From the NCBI RefSeq assembly GCF_017498545.1, contig NZ_CP071793.1, forward strand, positions 11,154,256-11,218,255: DNA of 64,000 nucleotides, in the 5' to 3' direction. The translations under genes and the position numbers were made by a program. Positions 1 through 9,301 of the stretch are shown here, piece by piece. This DNA comes from Sulfidibacter corallicola (GTDB lineage: Bacteria > Acidobacteriota > Holophagae > Acanthopleuribacterales > Acanthopleuribacteraceae). Each line of letters begins with the position of its first letter. The first letter of the stretch is position 1. The notes under the pieces are model-generated. The model did no database searches. It saw nothing but the letters and a program-made list of their open reading frames with translations, and was not told the origin of the DNA.

Positions 1-3000
1 CCCTTCAGCGAGGTCTCGTTTTCCAGGTCCACGGCCACCCCCTGACTGGGGGATTTGCCGACCGCGGTATTGAAGGTCACCCAAAGACCGTTCACCTTGC
101 TGCTGGACGCCGTCAGTTCCACCGAGTAGCCCGGCCCGGTTCCCAATTGGCCGAACAGGGCGCCGGCTTCCTTCTTCAGGAAACCCTTGGCGGGAATGGT
201 CTCCTGCACCGTTTGCGTCTCTCCGTTTTCTCGACGCGCCGTGAGACTGACGGTCACCGCCTGGTCACCGATGTTGGATGCGACGACCACGCTCTCGAAC
301 AGGCCGACGTTGTTGGAGACCCAGGGATAGAGCAGGTTGCGGCTGCCGCTGTCCGCGCCGGCCAGATCCACGGCTCTGGCATTGCCGATCGCCGACTCGC
401 GTGCATCGTTGAAGACGAAGTTGACACCCGTCAACGGCTGGTCCGGCGAAGAGGCGATCATGTAGGCGTCGCGCACCGTGGTGATCACGTCGCTGGCGAC
501 CCGAGCCACAGGCGAGAAGGGCGCCGCCCCGGCGACCACCTCCATGCCGATCTGGGTCCCGGCTTCGTCGTAGAAGGTCAAGGTGATGTCGGTCGCCGCC
601 GAACCGACGTTGACGACAACCGGTGCGGAAATGAAGCCATCCGTCGAGGGAAGGAAACCGAACACGAGCTCGCGTCCTATCGTTTCGTCTTCGGCCTGGC
701 CGTCGGGGGGAATCGAAACCGCCACGCCCTGAGACGGACTCTGGCCCGAACCGCTGGTGCTCTGCAGGTTGTTGGTCACCCATCGCCCGCGCACGTCCTC
801 GCTGGGAGAGCGCAACAGCACCGTATACCCCGGACCCGGACCGAGCTCGGGAAACAGTTGGGCCGCCGACTCACGCAAGAACCCGCGTCCGGGAATGGTC
901 CGCGTCACGGTTTGCGTGGTTCCGTCCGAACGCAAGGCCTTCAAGCTGACCTCGACCGCTTCGTCGGCCGGGTTATTGGCGATCAGGACACTTTCGAACA
1001 GATCGTTGTTGGATATCCAAGAGTACAACAATCGGAATGCGTCGTCCCCACCGTCACCGCCATCGCCGCCGTCCCCACCGTCACCGCCGTCACCGCCATC
1101 GGTGCCGACCGCCTCGAAGTCGGCACACCAATCGTTCACCGTGGCAAACTGGCCGGTGGTCACATTGACCGTGTTGGGATAGGTTTCCGCGACTTGGTTG
1201 AACAGCTCCACAAAGGTCAGGCGCTCCAACTCGTTGATATCGGTATCGAAGTCGAAAGGAAAACGGAAGGAAGCGGCCTTGAGGGTGTAACTTCCGAAGG
1301 CGAGGCCACCGATTTGGAACTGCCCGCCGAATCCGACCGTGGCCGAGACCAACCGTTCGCCTTGGAATGCCGCGACAAAGGTATTTTGGACGGGGCAGTC
1401 ACAGGCGGCGCTCTGAATCGACCCGGCGATGCCGCCACCCCCGCGGACCTCGATATTCAGATTGGAGACCGAACCGGCGGCGCTCAGCGGGACGCGGGTA
1501 GCCCCACTGGCCGTGGCGCTGTTGGGGTGATACGAGGTGGACAGGTTCTGACATCCGGCCAGGCTGGTGTTGAGCACGATTTCAGAGACGGCGTCGTAGG
1601 ACTGCTCCTCCGTGATTTCGGGATTGACGGCAATGAGGTAGGACCCTGCCGGCAACCCGGCCACCGAATACGATCCGGTCAGGACATTGTAATTGCCGCG
1701 ATAGATTTCACCCGTTTGGTCTTCCACGGCCGTGACCAGGACCAGGGTGCCGCCGATCGGCTGTCCGCCGGAGACCAGCGCGCCGCTCAAGGTCCCCCCG
1801 GGCGCGAGGGTGAAATCCACGTTGGACACCGTCTGGCCGCCGTTGAGGTTGATGACCTGAGCCGCGCCCGCCGAATCGGCCCCGGGGAAGTACTGACGCG
1901 AAAAGGCGCCGAGTCCGAAGACGAGCAGGCTGTCGGAAGGCGTGACCCGCACGACGTAACTGCCGTCCGGGATGCCGCTGAACTCGAAGGCCGTGCTGCC
2001 CCCCGGGGTCGGCGTGAACGACATCGACTCGAACTCGCCGAAACCTTCACCACCGAGCAACTGCACTTCCCCGGTCAGGCCGAAGGTACTGGACTGATCG
2101 GTGATCGTCCCGCGAATGACGTTGCCCGTCTGCGGCGTGATGGTGGCCGTGGTCGTCCCGCCGGCCGTGATCGTGTAGGTTCGATCGGTGACCGAACTCA
2201 GATAGGTGGTGCCGAAAGTCACGGCCAGCCGGTAGGTTCCGGGCGGCAGCAGGACGTTGGTCGTGCCCGACTCGCTGGCCGAACTGTCGAAAAAGTTGTC
2301 GTCTTGATCGACCATCGAAAGGAAGGGACTGGTCCCGGCCAGGCTGCCGTTGATCTGCACTTGGAGTGTGCCGAGGTTGGCCACATCGAGGCCGAAATCC
2401 AGTCCGGTGCGCGCCTGCCCTTCGGAAAGCGATACCAGCGTGGCATTCTGCGGCGTCAGCGAGTCGCGGTAGTAGGCTTTGGGACTCTGGTCGTCCAAGT
2501 CGTTGGGGTCGTATGCCAGTCCGATCAGGTAACAGCCGGCTTCCAGATTGGCGACCCGATAGGTGCCGTCCGACCCGAATGAGGAACCGTCGCCATCGTT
2601 GGAAGAAAACAGGTTGAAGATGCGCAGACGGGTCACGGGATCGACCACCACCAGGCCCGCATTGGCAAAAGAGCCACCTGCCAGCGAGACCCGACCGCTG
2701 AGACTCGCGCCGCGCCGCGCCGTGACATTGAATTGCGTCGTTCCCGAAACCGCGATCACGGCGGCCGTCGCCAGATCGCGATCACCGGTATTGCCGACGT
2801 ACCGGCTCAGCACTTCCTCACCGGCATAGAACAGGTAGTAGTTACCGTCTGGCACGTTCTCGATTTCGTAGTTGCCGCTTTCGTTCGAGAAAGCGAATCC
2901 CGCGGTGCACAGGAACTGGGTTTCATAAAGCACCAGAGAGACGTTGGCGAGCGGTTGACCGTCGCTATCCGCGACTCTTCCAGTCACGGTAGCAGCCCAA

Positions 3001-3044
3001 AGCGGGGCGAACCCACAGAGAAACAGGACCATCCATTTGGTCAC
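1..3044 (-). CDS. Large secreted multidomain protein with carboxypeptidase-regulatory-like repeats (C-terminus beyond window)
   Basis: The minus strand stays open from 3044 to the window edge, giving 1014 codons without a stop. The start is GTG at 3044 with AGGAG seven bases upstream; no ATG in frame fits better. Residues 1-18 form a Sec signal peptide (MTKWMVLFLCG, cleavage near LWA-AT). The first mature domain (about 19-85, beginning TVTGRVADSDGQPL) resembles a carboxypeptidase-regulatory-like beta sandwich, and similar sandwiches follow. Residues about 647-667 are a Gly-Gly-Asp repeat linker. After it come two related modules of about 105 residues, one starting near 671 (YSWISNN) and one near 900 (YPWVSNN), both with FES and PGYxV motifs. 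It is probably a cell-surface or exported structural protein; no catalytic motif was seen. The protein at the right edge of the window has a similar non-catalytic module. Confidence 0.8.
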   Translation of the reverse strand, partial: MTKWMVLFLCGFAPLWAATVTGRVADSDGQPLANVSLVLYETQFLCTAGFAFSNESGNYEIENVPDGNYYLFYAGEEVLSRYVGNTGDRDLATAAVIAVSGTTQFNVTARRGASLSGRVSLAGGSFANAGLVVVDPVTRLRIFNLFSSNDGDGSSFGSDGTYRVANLEAGCYLIGLAYDPNDLDDQSPKAYYRDSLTPQNATLVSLSEGQARTGLDFGLDVANLGTLQVQINGSLAGTSPFLSMVDQDDNFFDSSASESGTTNVLLPPGTYRLAVTFGTTYLSSVTDRTYTITAGGTTTATITPQTGNVIRGTITDQSSTFGLTGEVQLLGGEGFGEFESMSFTPTPGGSTAFEFSGIPDGSYVVRVTPSDSLLVFGLGAFSRQYFPGADSAGAAQVINLNGGQTVSNVDFTLAPGGTLSGALVSGGQPIGGTLVLVTAVEDQTGEIYRGNYNVLTGSYSVAGLPAGSYLIAVNPEITEEQSYDAVSEIVLNTSLAGCQNLSTSYHPNSATASGATRVPLSAAGSVSNLNIEVRGGGGIAGSIQSAACDCPVQNTFVAAFQGERLVSATVGFGGQFQIGGLAFGSYTLKAASFRFPFDFDTDINELERLTFVELFNQVAETYPNTVNVTTGQFATVNDWCADFEAVGTDGGDGGDGGDGGDGGDGGDDAFRLLYSWISNNDLFESVLIANNPADEAVEVSLKALRSDGTTQTVTRTIPGRGFLRESAAQLFPELGPGPGYTVLLRSPSEDVRGRWVTNNLQSTSGSGQSPSQGVAVSIPPDGQAEDETIGRELVFGFLPSTDGFISAPVVVNVGSAATDITLTFYDEAGTQIGMEVVAGAAPFSPVARVASDVITTVRDAYMIASSPDQPLTGVNFVFNDARESAIGNARAVDLAGADSGSRNLLYPWVSNNVGLFESVVVASNIGDQAVTVSLTARRENGETQTVQETIPAKGFLKKEAGALFGQLGTGPGYSVELTASSSKVNGLWVTFNTAVGKSPSQGVAVDLENETSLK

Positions 3045-3271
3045 GGCATCACTCCTCATCGCCGGCGAAGCGTCGGCATGCTGGATTTTGGAAATGGAGG
3101 AAAGAGCCCAATTATAACAGGGCGCCCTCTTTTTTAGATGCACCGATTTTTTCGACACCCAAGAAAGAACAAAAACATCCGACCCTGCGCAGGTAGGGCG
3201 CGAGCAGCGTTCGCATCATAGATGACTACAGGCAGGGCGGCTTGCCCCACCCTTTCTTCCCCTCGCCCGGC
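3045..3271. other. Intergenic spacer
   Basis: Spacer of 227 bp between two minus-strand genes. It carries the GAGGAG ribosome-binding site of the left gene and a CT-rich stretch near 3125-3136. No gene or convincing terminator was seen. Confidence 0.5.
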
Positions 3272-5218
3272 TCAGGGGTGTTCGGTTCGCCGGTACCGCC
3301 CCGTGGTGAGCTGAACCGCGCCGCGCGCGCCACCGCCGTGGAAGGTATAGATCACGTCTTCGTGAGTCGCCATCACCAGAAGGTCGTCCGCATAGGCGCC
3401 GACGACCGTCGCCTGCTTGGACCAGCCGGCTTCGGCCAAGGTGCCGTAACCGTTGCTCGTGGTCGTTTCTTCGGTAGCCTGGTACGAAATGGGCAGCGCC
3501 GGTGTCATGATCCCGCTCAAGCTGTAGGCCGCGGTCAGCAGTTGGCTGTTGTGACGTCCCGGGTGCACCAAATGGATGACGCCGTCCAGCGTGGCCGCGG
3601 CCAGAGGGCCGTTGCCCAGATAGGGGCGCAACAGTGGCTCGTTCTCCCCCGGGGTGGTGGCGTTGGGGCCATGCGCGAAATGCGCCACGGGATAGGCGCT
3701 CTTGGCCCAGGCATCCTTGACCGTGTTGTCGTAGGGGCCGCTGTACGGGCTCCCCTCGGGATAGGTGACCACGTTGTAGTCGGCCGTGTTGTAGGAGACC
3801 ACCTGCATCTCTCCGCAACCTCCTGGCTTTTGAAAGACGAGCAGCAGGGTCGCGCCGAGGGTGGCCAACGCGACCGCGCCGTCCGTGGTGAAGCCCACGT
3901 CGACCGGATCCTCCCAGCAGCCCTTGGCGTACCGCCGGCTGTAGATGCGGTCGTTTGGATCCACGTAGGCCAGCATCAGGTTGCCGCCGTCCCAACCGGT
4001 GAGGGCGAACCGGGACACCGATTGCGGGACCAGCACCTGTTTGTCGGACCAATTGGTCTGAAGACCGTAGTGGCTCCAGGCCAGGGAGCCGTTCTCCTCC
4101 TTGACCACCAGCACGAGGCGGTCTCCCGCGGCTCGGGCAACGGGTTCGAACCCCGAAAACGGGAGGGGTCGGGCCTCCAGCCAGGTTCCGCCGGCGTAGA
4201 CGCGCGTCGTCAGCGCGCCCCGGTCTCCGCTTTCGATGACCTGAAGGGTCTCCGCGAAACTGGCCGCGGCAAGTCCCGACGGGGCCGAGAGCGGCGTGGC
4301 TTGGGGAATTTTCCATTCGAAGGACTCGCGCCACAGGAACCGAAAACAGTTGGCATGGGTGTCGTTCTTGCCCAAGTCGCCGAGCTGGAAATTGCGCTCG
4401 ATGGTCTTGATCAGGCTGTAGTGGTTGTAACCCTGATCGACCCTGCCGGGCTTCAGGTGATCGCCCAGCAGGACGGTATAGATCTGGTTCGGTCCGTCAT
4501 AGGTGTACTTCTTGCCGGCATCGTACTTGGCCTCGAAATCGGCTTCGTCGAAGGTCACCACCACCAACGTGTTGGGCGGAAGGTGTGAATCCGGTCCGGG
4601 GAACCGCAGCTTGGCGAAGAAACCCTCCAACCAGGTCGCGAGCTGGTCCACGAGTAGCGGTGCCCGTTCCGGTGGAGACTTCTGGGTGCCGTCCAGGTAG
4701 TGGCCGTCGTTCCACATGTTCGGCGTGAACCAGGCGTAGTTGGGAAAGGTCCCGTTGAGCAGGTCGGACCAGAAATCCGCCTCGGTCTGGATCCGCTGCC
4801 AGCGTCGTTCGTCGCGAACGATGTTTTCGAAAGAGGTGAACGGGTCGTGCTTGATGACGTAGGGATACTGATCCTTCGGCACCAGCTCCGGGGACCAGGG
4901 TGTATTGCCCGGATTGTAGCTGTCCATATAGGCCTTCCACTGCAGGTCCTCGGGCGAGGCCTCGATCAGGTCCACGATGGTTCGCTGGGTGAGCAGGGAG
5001 GGCGGCGGCTCGTCGTTGGTCATGTTGCACAGCTCGGCCGCCACGGAGGCGATGTAATTGGTTTGGGAGGGATGCATGCAGCCGAAGTAGTTGGCCATCT
5101 CGATGCCCTGCGCGGCGAGCCGACGCATGTAGTGGTTTTCCATGACATAACTGCGGTACTGATTCTCGAACATGATGATCAGGACGTGATCGAAGACGCG
5201 CGCGCAACCAGACGACAT
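3272..5218 (-). CDS. Phosphoesterase family protein (acid phosphatase / phospholipase C type) with beta-rich C-terminal half
   Basis: A 648-residue protein. The ATG at 5218 is chosen because GGAGGAG lies just upstream; the frame extends further but that part is AT-rich non-coding-like sequence. Residues about 1-330 match the PF04185 phosphoesterase family: an N-terminal DHVLIIMFEN metal-site motif, HPSQTNY, VVTFDEADF, and a late GYNHYSLIKTIE motif. Members hydrolyse phosphomonoesters or phospholipid head groups. The C-terminal 300 residues hold repeating blades with Trp and Gly (for example SLAWSHYG and GGNLMLAY) that look like a lectin or sialidase-type propeller; this is inferred from pattern only. 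No signal peptide is visible, which is unusual because family members are often exported. It stands alone, with no obvious operon partner. Confidence 0.85.
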   Translation of the reverse strand: MSSGCARVFDHVLIIMFENQYRSYVMENHYMRRLAAQGIEMANYFGCMHPSQTNYIASVAAELCNMTNDEPPPSLLTQRTIVDLIEASPEDLQWKAYMDSYNPGNTPWSPELVPKDQYPYVIKHDPFTSFENIVRDERRWQRIQTEADFWSDLLNGTFPNYAWFTPNMWNDGHYLDGTQKSPPERAPLLVDQLATWLEGFFAKLRFPGPDSHLPPNTLVVVTFDEADFEAKYDAGKKYTYDGPNQIYTVLLGDHLKPGRVDQGYNHYSLIKTIERNFQLGDLGKNDTHANCFRFLWRESFEWKIPQATPLSAPSGLAAASFAETLQVIESGDRGALTTRVYAGGTWLEARPLPFSGFEPVARAAGDRLVLVVKEENGSLAWSHYGLQTNWSDKQVLVPQSVSRFALTGWDGGNLMLAYVDPNDRIYSRRYAKGCWEDPVDVGFTTDGAVALATLGATLLLVFQKPGGCGEMQVVSYNTADYNVVTYPEGSPYSGPYDNTVKDAWAKSAYPVAHFAHGPNATTPGENEPLLRPYLGNGPLAAATLDGVIHLVHPGRHNSQLLTAAYSLSGIMTPALPISYQATEETTTSNGYGTLAEAGWSKQATVVGAYADDLLVMATHEDVIYTFHGGGARGAVQLTTGRYRRTEHP

Positions 5219-5565
5219 AGCTCCTCCACGAACAATGTTGATTTTCTGAAAATTGGTGTTTTTACAAATATAGCACAAGACCAACAAAACCATCCACCAA
5301 CCCAGCTTTGTTGATTTCTCCCAGGTGACGTCCCTTTTTGTCCACTAAAAACACGAAAAAGCACGAAAACCCTTCTGCAAAGAGAATTCCTTGGCCAAAC
5401 ATGGCTCGGTTGAGTGACAGGGCTTAAAAGCTCTTTGTCTTTGAGCGTTGGCAGCTTTTGGTTGCGAGCGTTCTTCAGGGAAATTTTATAGTTTGGTTAT
5501 TTATCAATTGAACAATTTCGATCTCAAGATTATTTTTTGGTTATTTTTCCTAGAAAGACATTTTT
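5219..5565. other. AT-rich intergenic region with dispersed repeat
   Basis: Between the divergent phosphoesterase and GxxExxY genes. A copy of the dispersed repeat family A (GTCCACTAAAAACACGAAA type) lies at 5336-5372. The rest to 5565 is AT-rich (5420-5560) and may hold promoters, but no good -35/-10 pair was found. Confidence 0.6.
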
Positions 5566-5943
5566 ATGAGTGGATTGCGCTTTAAAGATGCGTGTTTCGC
5601 CATCCAGGGAGCGATTTTCGAGGTCTATCGCGAGATGGGCTATGGCTTCCTGGAGGCCGTGTATCAGGAATGCCTGGAACGGGAGCTGAGCAGACGCGGC
5701 ATTCCCTTCCAGTCACAGCCGGCCTTGGCTTTGTCCTACAAGGGGTTGCCTCTTCGACAAACCTACAGACCCGATCTGATTTGCTACGACACCATCGTGG
5801 TCGAGCTCAAGGCATTGGGAGAAATCACCGGTGAGCATCGAGCCCAGGTGCTGAACTACCTGAGAGCGACCGGCCTCGGACTCGGTTTGCTGGTCAATTT
5901 CGGGTGTTACCCAAAGGCCACCGTCGAACGGCTGGTCTTCTAG
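5566..5943 (+). CDS. GxxExxY family protein
   Basis: A 125-residue protein with the defining motif GFLEAVYQECLERE near residues 27-40. This matches the GxxExxY family (PF13366-like), predicted to belong to the PD-(D/E)xK nuclease superfamily. The PDL...VVELKA segment (about residues 68-84) would supply the acidic and lysine catalytic residues. Its role is not established; members are common in environmental genomes, often singly or in mobile contexts. The ribosome-binding site is weak (AGAAAG, 11 bases upstream). It sits between two repeat-rich non-coding regions, with no operon partner. Confidence 0.8.
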   Translation: MSGLRFKDACFAIQGAIFEVYREMGYGFLEAVYQECLERELSRRGIPFQSQPALALSYKGLPLRQTYRPDLICYDTIVVELKALGEITGEHRAQVLNYLRATGLGLGLLVNFGCYPKATVERLVF

Positions 5944-6263
5944 TTCATTCCCACCCAGAAACGGATTGGTCGCAACCGCCAAGTCAAATCACCTGTATGG
6001 CCACAGCAGCGACTCCCATTAAGATATTTATCACCAGCAAATTAATTAAATCCTGACAACTGACTGATCGTACCGGTCAGCATGGAATACCTGACCAATC
6101 CCGGGAAACGGTTTCAAAACCCTGTTTCGGATGGGAACTGGTTACCCATCCAGAACAGAACATTGCAGCTATCGAAGCAGCCTGATTGGATGAGCCCGGT
6201 TTCAGTCCTACTCCGGAGGTCCTGGGGAGGGTCCTGGGGGACGGGCTCCAACGGGGGGGTCCT

Positions 6264-6325
6264 GGGGGACAGGCTCCAACAAACTACTTATTTAAAACTA
6301 GTTAGATTGAACATGTACGCCAAAC
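6264..6325 (+). repeat. Repeat family E, copy 1 (truncated)
   Basis: Shares the leading segment GGGGGACAGGCTCCAACAAA followed by ATTTAAAACTAGTTAGAT with the copies downstream, then diverges. It is preceded by GC-rich GGTCCTGGGG runs (6215-6263). Confidence 0.75.
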
Positions 6326-6410
6326 CGGGGATGAGCCCGGTTTCAGTCCTGAGACATTCCCGGGAGGACATTCCTGGGGGGACAGTCCTGGTAGTCTTGG
6401 GGCAGTCCTG

Positions 6411-6629
6411 GGGGACAGGCTTCAACAAGCTGATTATTTAAAGCTAGTTAGATAAAACACGCACCCCAAACTCAGAATTCCAGCGATTCAGAGGACATTT
6501 TTTGGACCGAGATCCGGGATGGGCACAAGCGCATGAGCTGCCCAAAGGCATAAAAATTATTTCGCCTGATATTGCCACCTCGACACCGAATCTTTTCCAC
6601 GCTCCTGCAAAGGCACGGGCTCCGGGGGG
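6411..6629 (+). repeat. Repeat family E, copy 2
   Basis: Full-length copy: GGGGACAGGCTTCAACAAGC, TTAGATAAAACACGCACCCC, then CAGCGATTCAGAGG and the GGACCGAGATCCGGGATGGG block, ending with CTCCTGCAAAGGCACGGGCT. The order matches copies 3 and 4. Confidence 0.85.
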
Positions 6630-6635
6630 ATCCCA

Positions 6636-6868
6636 GGGAACAGGCTTCAACAAGCTGATTATTTAAAGTTAGTTAGATAAAACATGCACCCCAAACCCAG
6701 AATTCCAGCGATTCAGAGGGCATTTTTTGGACCGAGATCCGGGATGGGCGCAAGCGCACGAGCTGCCCATAGGCATAAAAAAATAATGTCGCCTGATATT
6801 GCCCCCTCGACACCGAGTCTTTTCTACACTCCTGCACAGGCACAGGTACAGACACAGGCTTCGGGGGG
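6636..6868 (+). repeat. Repeat family E, copy 3
   Basis: Nearly identical to copy 2 over most of its length. Contains ATGGGC-N15-GCCCAT arms (near 6744-6770) that could form a hairpin. Confidence 0.85.
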
Positions 6869-6916
6869 GTCCTGGGGGGTCCTGGGGTCCTGGGGGACAG
6901 GTCTCAAGGGGATCCT

Positions 6917-7131
6917 GGGGGACAGGCTCCAACAAACTGTTTATTTAAAACTAGTTAGATTAAACACGCATCCCAGCCGAGAACCCGGTGATTCAGAGGG
7001 CATTTTTTGGACCGAGATCCGGGATGGGCGCAAGCGCACGAGCTGCCCATAGGCATAAAAAATTATGTCGCCTGATATTGCCACCTCGACACCGAATCTT
7101 TGCCACGCTCCTGCAAAGGCACGGGCTCCGG
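6917..7131 (+). repeat. Repeat family E, copy 4
   Basis: Starts GGGGGACAGGCTCCAACAAA and ends GCAAAGGCACGGGCTCCGG. It differs from copies 2 and 3 mainly in the segment around 6970-6990. It is the last copy before the nos cluster. Confidence 0.85.
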
Positions 7132-7396
7132 TAGAGGGTTTTGCCTACAAGTAGTTTTTTTAACCCTGCTCCGGAATAAGCACCCAAGTCCGTGATCACC
7201 GTTCAGTTGGTTTTCGTGTTTTTTCGTGTTTTTAGTGGACAGTGCTCTCCCACCCTCCCCAACCATCGCGTGATTTCCGTGGACCCCGTTGGTGGAACTT
7301 CGCGGATGCCAGGTCTATATGACCCCGGTCATGCACCCCGGCTCCCTTTTCTTTCTAGGCTATGCGGGCACTTTCCTATTTCGAGAGGAGACCGTC

Positions 7397-9295
7397 ATGG
7401 CAGAACGTCACCACCAGAAAGATCAAACCGATGAACTCGCCGACCAGGGGCGGCGCACCTTCCTGAAGGGATCCGCCGCCATGATTGGCGCGGCCGCGCT
7501 GGGCGCTTGCTCCACCAACCAGCAAGGCACCCCACATGAAGGCTTCACCCCGCCGGCACCCGCCCCGGCCACCCACAACAAACACGAAGTGAAGCCCGGC
7601 CAACTTGACGATTACTACGGCTTTTGGAGCGGCGGTCAATCCGGGGAGATCCGCATCCTCGGGGTCCCCTCCATGCGTGAATTGAAACGGATCCCGGTAT
7701 TCAACCGAGACTCGGCGACCGGCTGGGGCGGCACCGATTTCTCGAAGGACCTGCTGGGGAACAGAATGTCGGGCGACACGCACCACGTCCACCTGTCCTA
7801 CGAGAACGGCACCTACGACGGCCGCTACGTCTACGTGAACGACAAGGCGGGCGCCCGCCTGGCCCGCGTCCGCATCGCCACCATGGAAGTGGACAAGATC
7901 GTCGACATCCCCAACTCCCAGGGCACCCACGGCATCTTCCCGCAACGCCACAAAACCGGCTACGTCATGTGCAACAGCGAGTTCCGCACGCCCCAGGTCA
8001 ACGACGGCCGCGATCTGGACACGCCCGCGAACTACGCGGCCATGCACACCGCCATCGACGGCGAAACCATGGAGGTCAAGTGGCAGGTCATGGTCGAAGG
8101 CAACATGGACCTGGCCGCCACCGATTACAAGGGCCTCTACTCTTTCGCCACCTGTTACAACTCCGAGGGTGCCGATACCCTGGAAGGCATGATGGCCGCC
8201 GATCGGGACCGTCTCTACGTGTTCAACATCCCGGAAATCGAGAAGGCGGTTCAAGCCGGCAACACCATCAAGGTCGGTGATTCGGACGTGCCGGTGGTCG
8301 ACGCCCGCGGCGAGAACTCGGCCTACGTGCTGCGCGTCCCGGTGCCCAAGAGCCCCCACGGCGTCAACATCGATCCCACCGGCAACTACGCCGTGGCCTC
8401 GGGCAAACTGTCCCCGACCGTCACGGTGGTGGATATCAACAAGCTGGCCGATGCCTTCGCCGGCAAGATCCAACCACGCGACTGCGTCGTGGCCGAACCC
8501 GAAGTGGGCCTGGGCCCCCTGCACACCTGCTTCGACGACAGAGGCAATGCCTACACGTCGATCTTCATCGACTCGGTCATCACGAAATGGAACATCCAAA
8601 AGGCGATCGCCCAGTACAGTGACGCCTCGGTCAATCCCATCGTCCAGAAACTGGACGTCCACTACCAGGTCGGCCATACCAACGCCAGCATGAGCGAAAC
8701 CAAGGAAGCCGACGGCAAGTGGCTGATCGCACTGTGCAAGTTCTCCAAGGACCGATTCCTCAACGTGGGCATGCTGCACCCGGAAAACGACCAGTTGGTG
8801 GACATCTCGGGCGAACGCATGCACCTCGTGCACGACGGCCCCACCTACTCCGAACCCCACGATTGCGTGGTCGTCCGCAAGGATCTGATCCACCCGCTGA
8901 AGGTCCAGGACCGCAAGGACGCGCGCTTCGCGATATACGAAGCATGGGCCAAGGAAGACGGTGTCGACCTGCTGACCACCAACAAGATGATCCGCAAGGG
9001 CAAGAATTTCGTGCGCGTGTACATGACCTCGGTCGCGCCTGCCTTCTTCCTGAAAAAGTTCACGGTCAAGAAGGGCGACAGGGTCCAGGTCATCCTGACC
9101 AACCTGGACAACGTGGAGGATTTGTCCCACGGGTTCTGCATGAGCAACCACGACGTGAACTTCATCGTGAATCCCCAAGACACGCAAAGCTACACCTTCA
9201 CCGCCGACAAGGCCGGTGTCTACTGGTACTACTGCCCATGGTTCTGCCACGCCCTGCACCTCGAGATGCGCGGCCGCATGCTGGTGGAAGGATAA
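7397..9295 (+). CDS. nosZ: Nitrous oxide reductase NosZ (Tat-exported)
   Basis: A 632-residue enzyme reducing N2O to N2 (EC 1.7.2.4) in the periplasm. The ATG at 7397 is chosen for its GAGAGGAGA ribosome-binding site and because it places a twin-arginine signal at the N-terminus (R19-R20 in RRTFLKG, hydrophobic 26-36). The residues after it, ALGAC with C38, resemble a lipobox, so the protein may be membrane-anchored. The propeller has the DTHHVHLSYE segment expected for the CuZ cluster. The C-terminal cupredoxin carries the CuA motif with C613, C617, H621 and M624 (YYCPWFCHALHLEM) and an upstream LSHGFCMSNH segment. It is first in a six-gene cluster, with nosR six bases downstream. The Tat signal and accompanying nosR are typical of clade I NosZ. 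Confidence 0.97.
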   Translation: MAERHHQKDQTDELADQGRRTFLKGSAAMIGAAALGACSTNQQGTPHEGFTPPAPAPATHNKHEVKPGQLDDYYGFWSGGQSGEIRILGVPSMRELKRIPVFNRDSATGWGGTDFSKDLLGNRMSGDTHHVHLSYENGTYDGRYVYVNDKAGARLARVRIATMEVDKIVDIPNSQGTHGIFPQRHKTGYVMCNSEFRTPQVNDGRDLDTPANYAAMHTAIDGETMEVKWQVMVEGNMDLAATDYKGLYSFATCYNSEGADTLEGMMAADRDRLYVFNIPEIEKAVQAGNTIKVGDSDVPVVDARGENSAYVLRVPVPKSPHGVNIDPTGNYAVASGKLSPTVTVVDINKLADAFAGKIQPRDCVVAEPEVGLGPLHTCFDDRGNAYTSIFIDSVITKWNIQKAIAQYSDASVNPIVQKLDVHYQVGHTNASMSETKEADGKWLIALCKFSKDRFLNVGMLHPENDQLVDISGERMHLVHDGPTYSEPHDCVVVRKDLIHPLKVQDRKDARFAIYEAWAKEDGVDLLTTNKMIRKGKNFVRVYMTSVAPAFFLKKFTVKKGDRVQVILTNLDNVEDLSHGFCMSNHDVNFIVNPQDTQSYTFTADKAGVYWYYCPWFCHALHLEMRGRMLVEG

Positions 9296-9301
9296 GACCC
9301 G

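Larger units (their letters stand above)
5944..7396. other. Non-coding region upstream of nosZ with repeat array
   Basis: No credible gene. An interrupted inverted repeat CTGAC-N11-GTCAG lies near 6061-6081. The family E array occupies 6264-7131. A family A repeat lies at 7208-7240 (TTTTCGTGTTTTTTCGTG followed by TTTTTAGTGGAC). I looked for an FNR/NNR-type TTGAT-N4-ATCAA site in front of nosZ and saw none. Confidence 0.6.

Noticed and set aside
147..2582. 811-codon open frame on the plus strand
   Set aside because: It lies antisense to a continuous minus-strand gene that has a signal peptide, recognisable domains and a ribosome-binding site; the plus frame is low-complexity and Arg/Gly-rich.
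4141..4160. GGTTCGAACCCC, similar to a tRNA T-arm
   Set aside because: It lies within the phosphoesterase coding sequence and no cloverleaf could be built around it.
6264..7131. Possible CRISPR array
   Set aside because: Units exceed 200 bases and there are no short regular repeats with unique spacers or cas genes.
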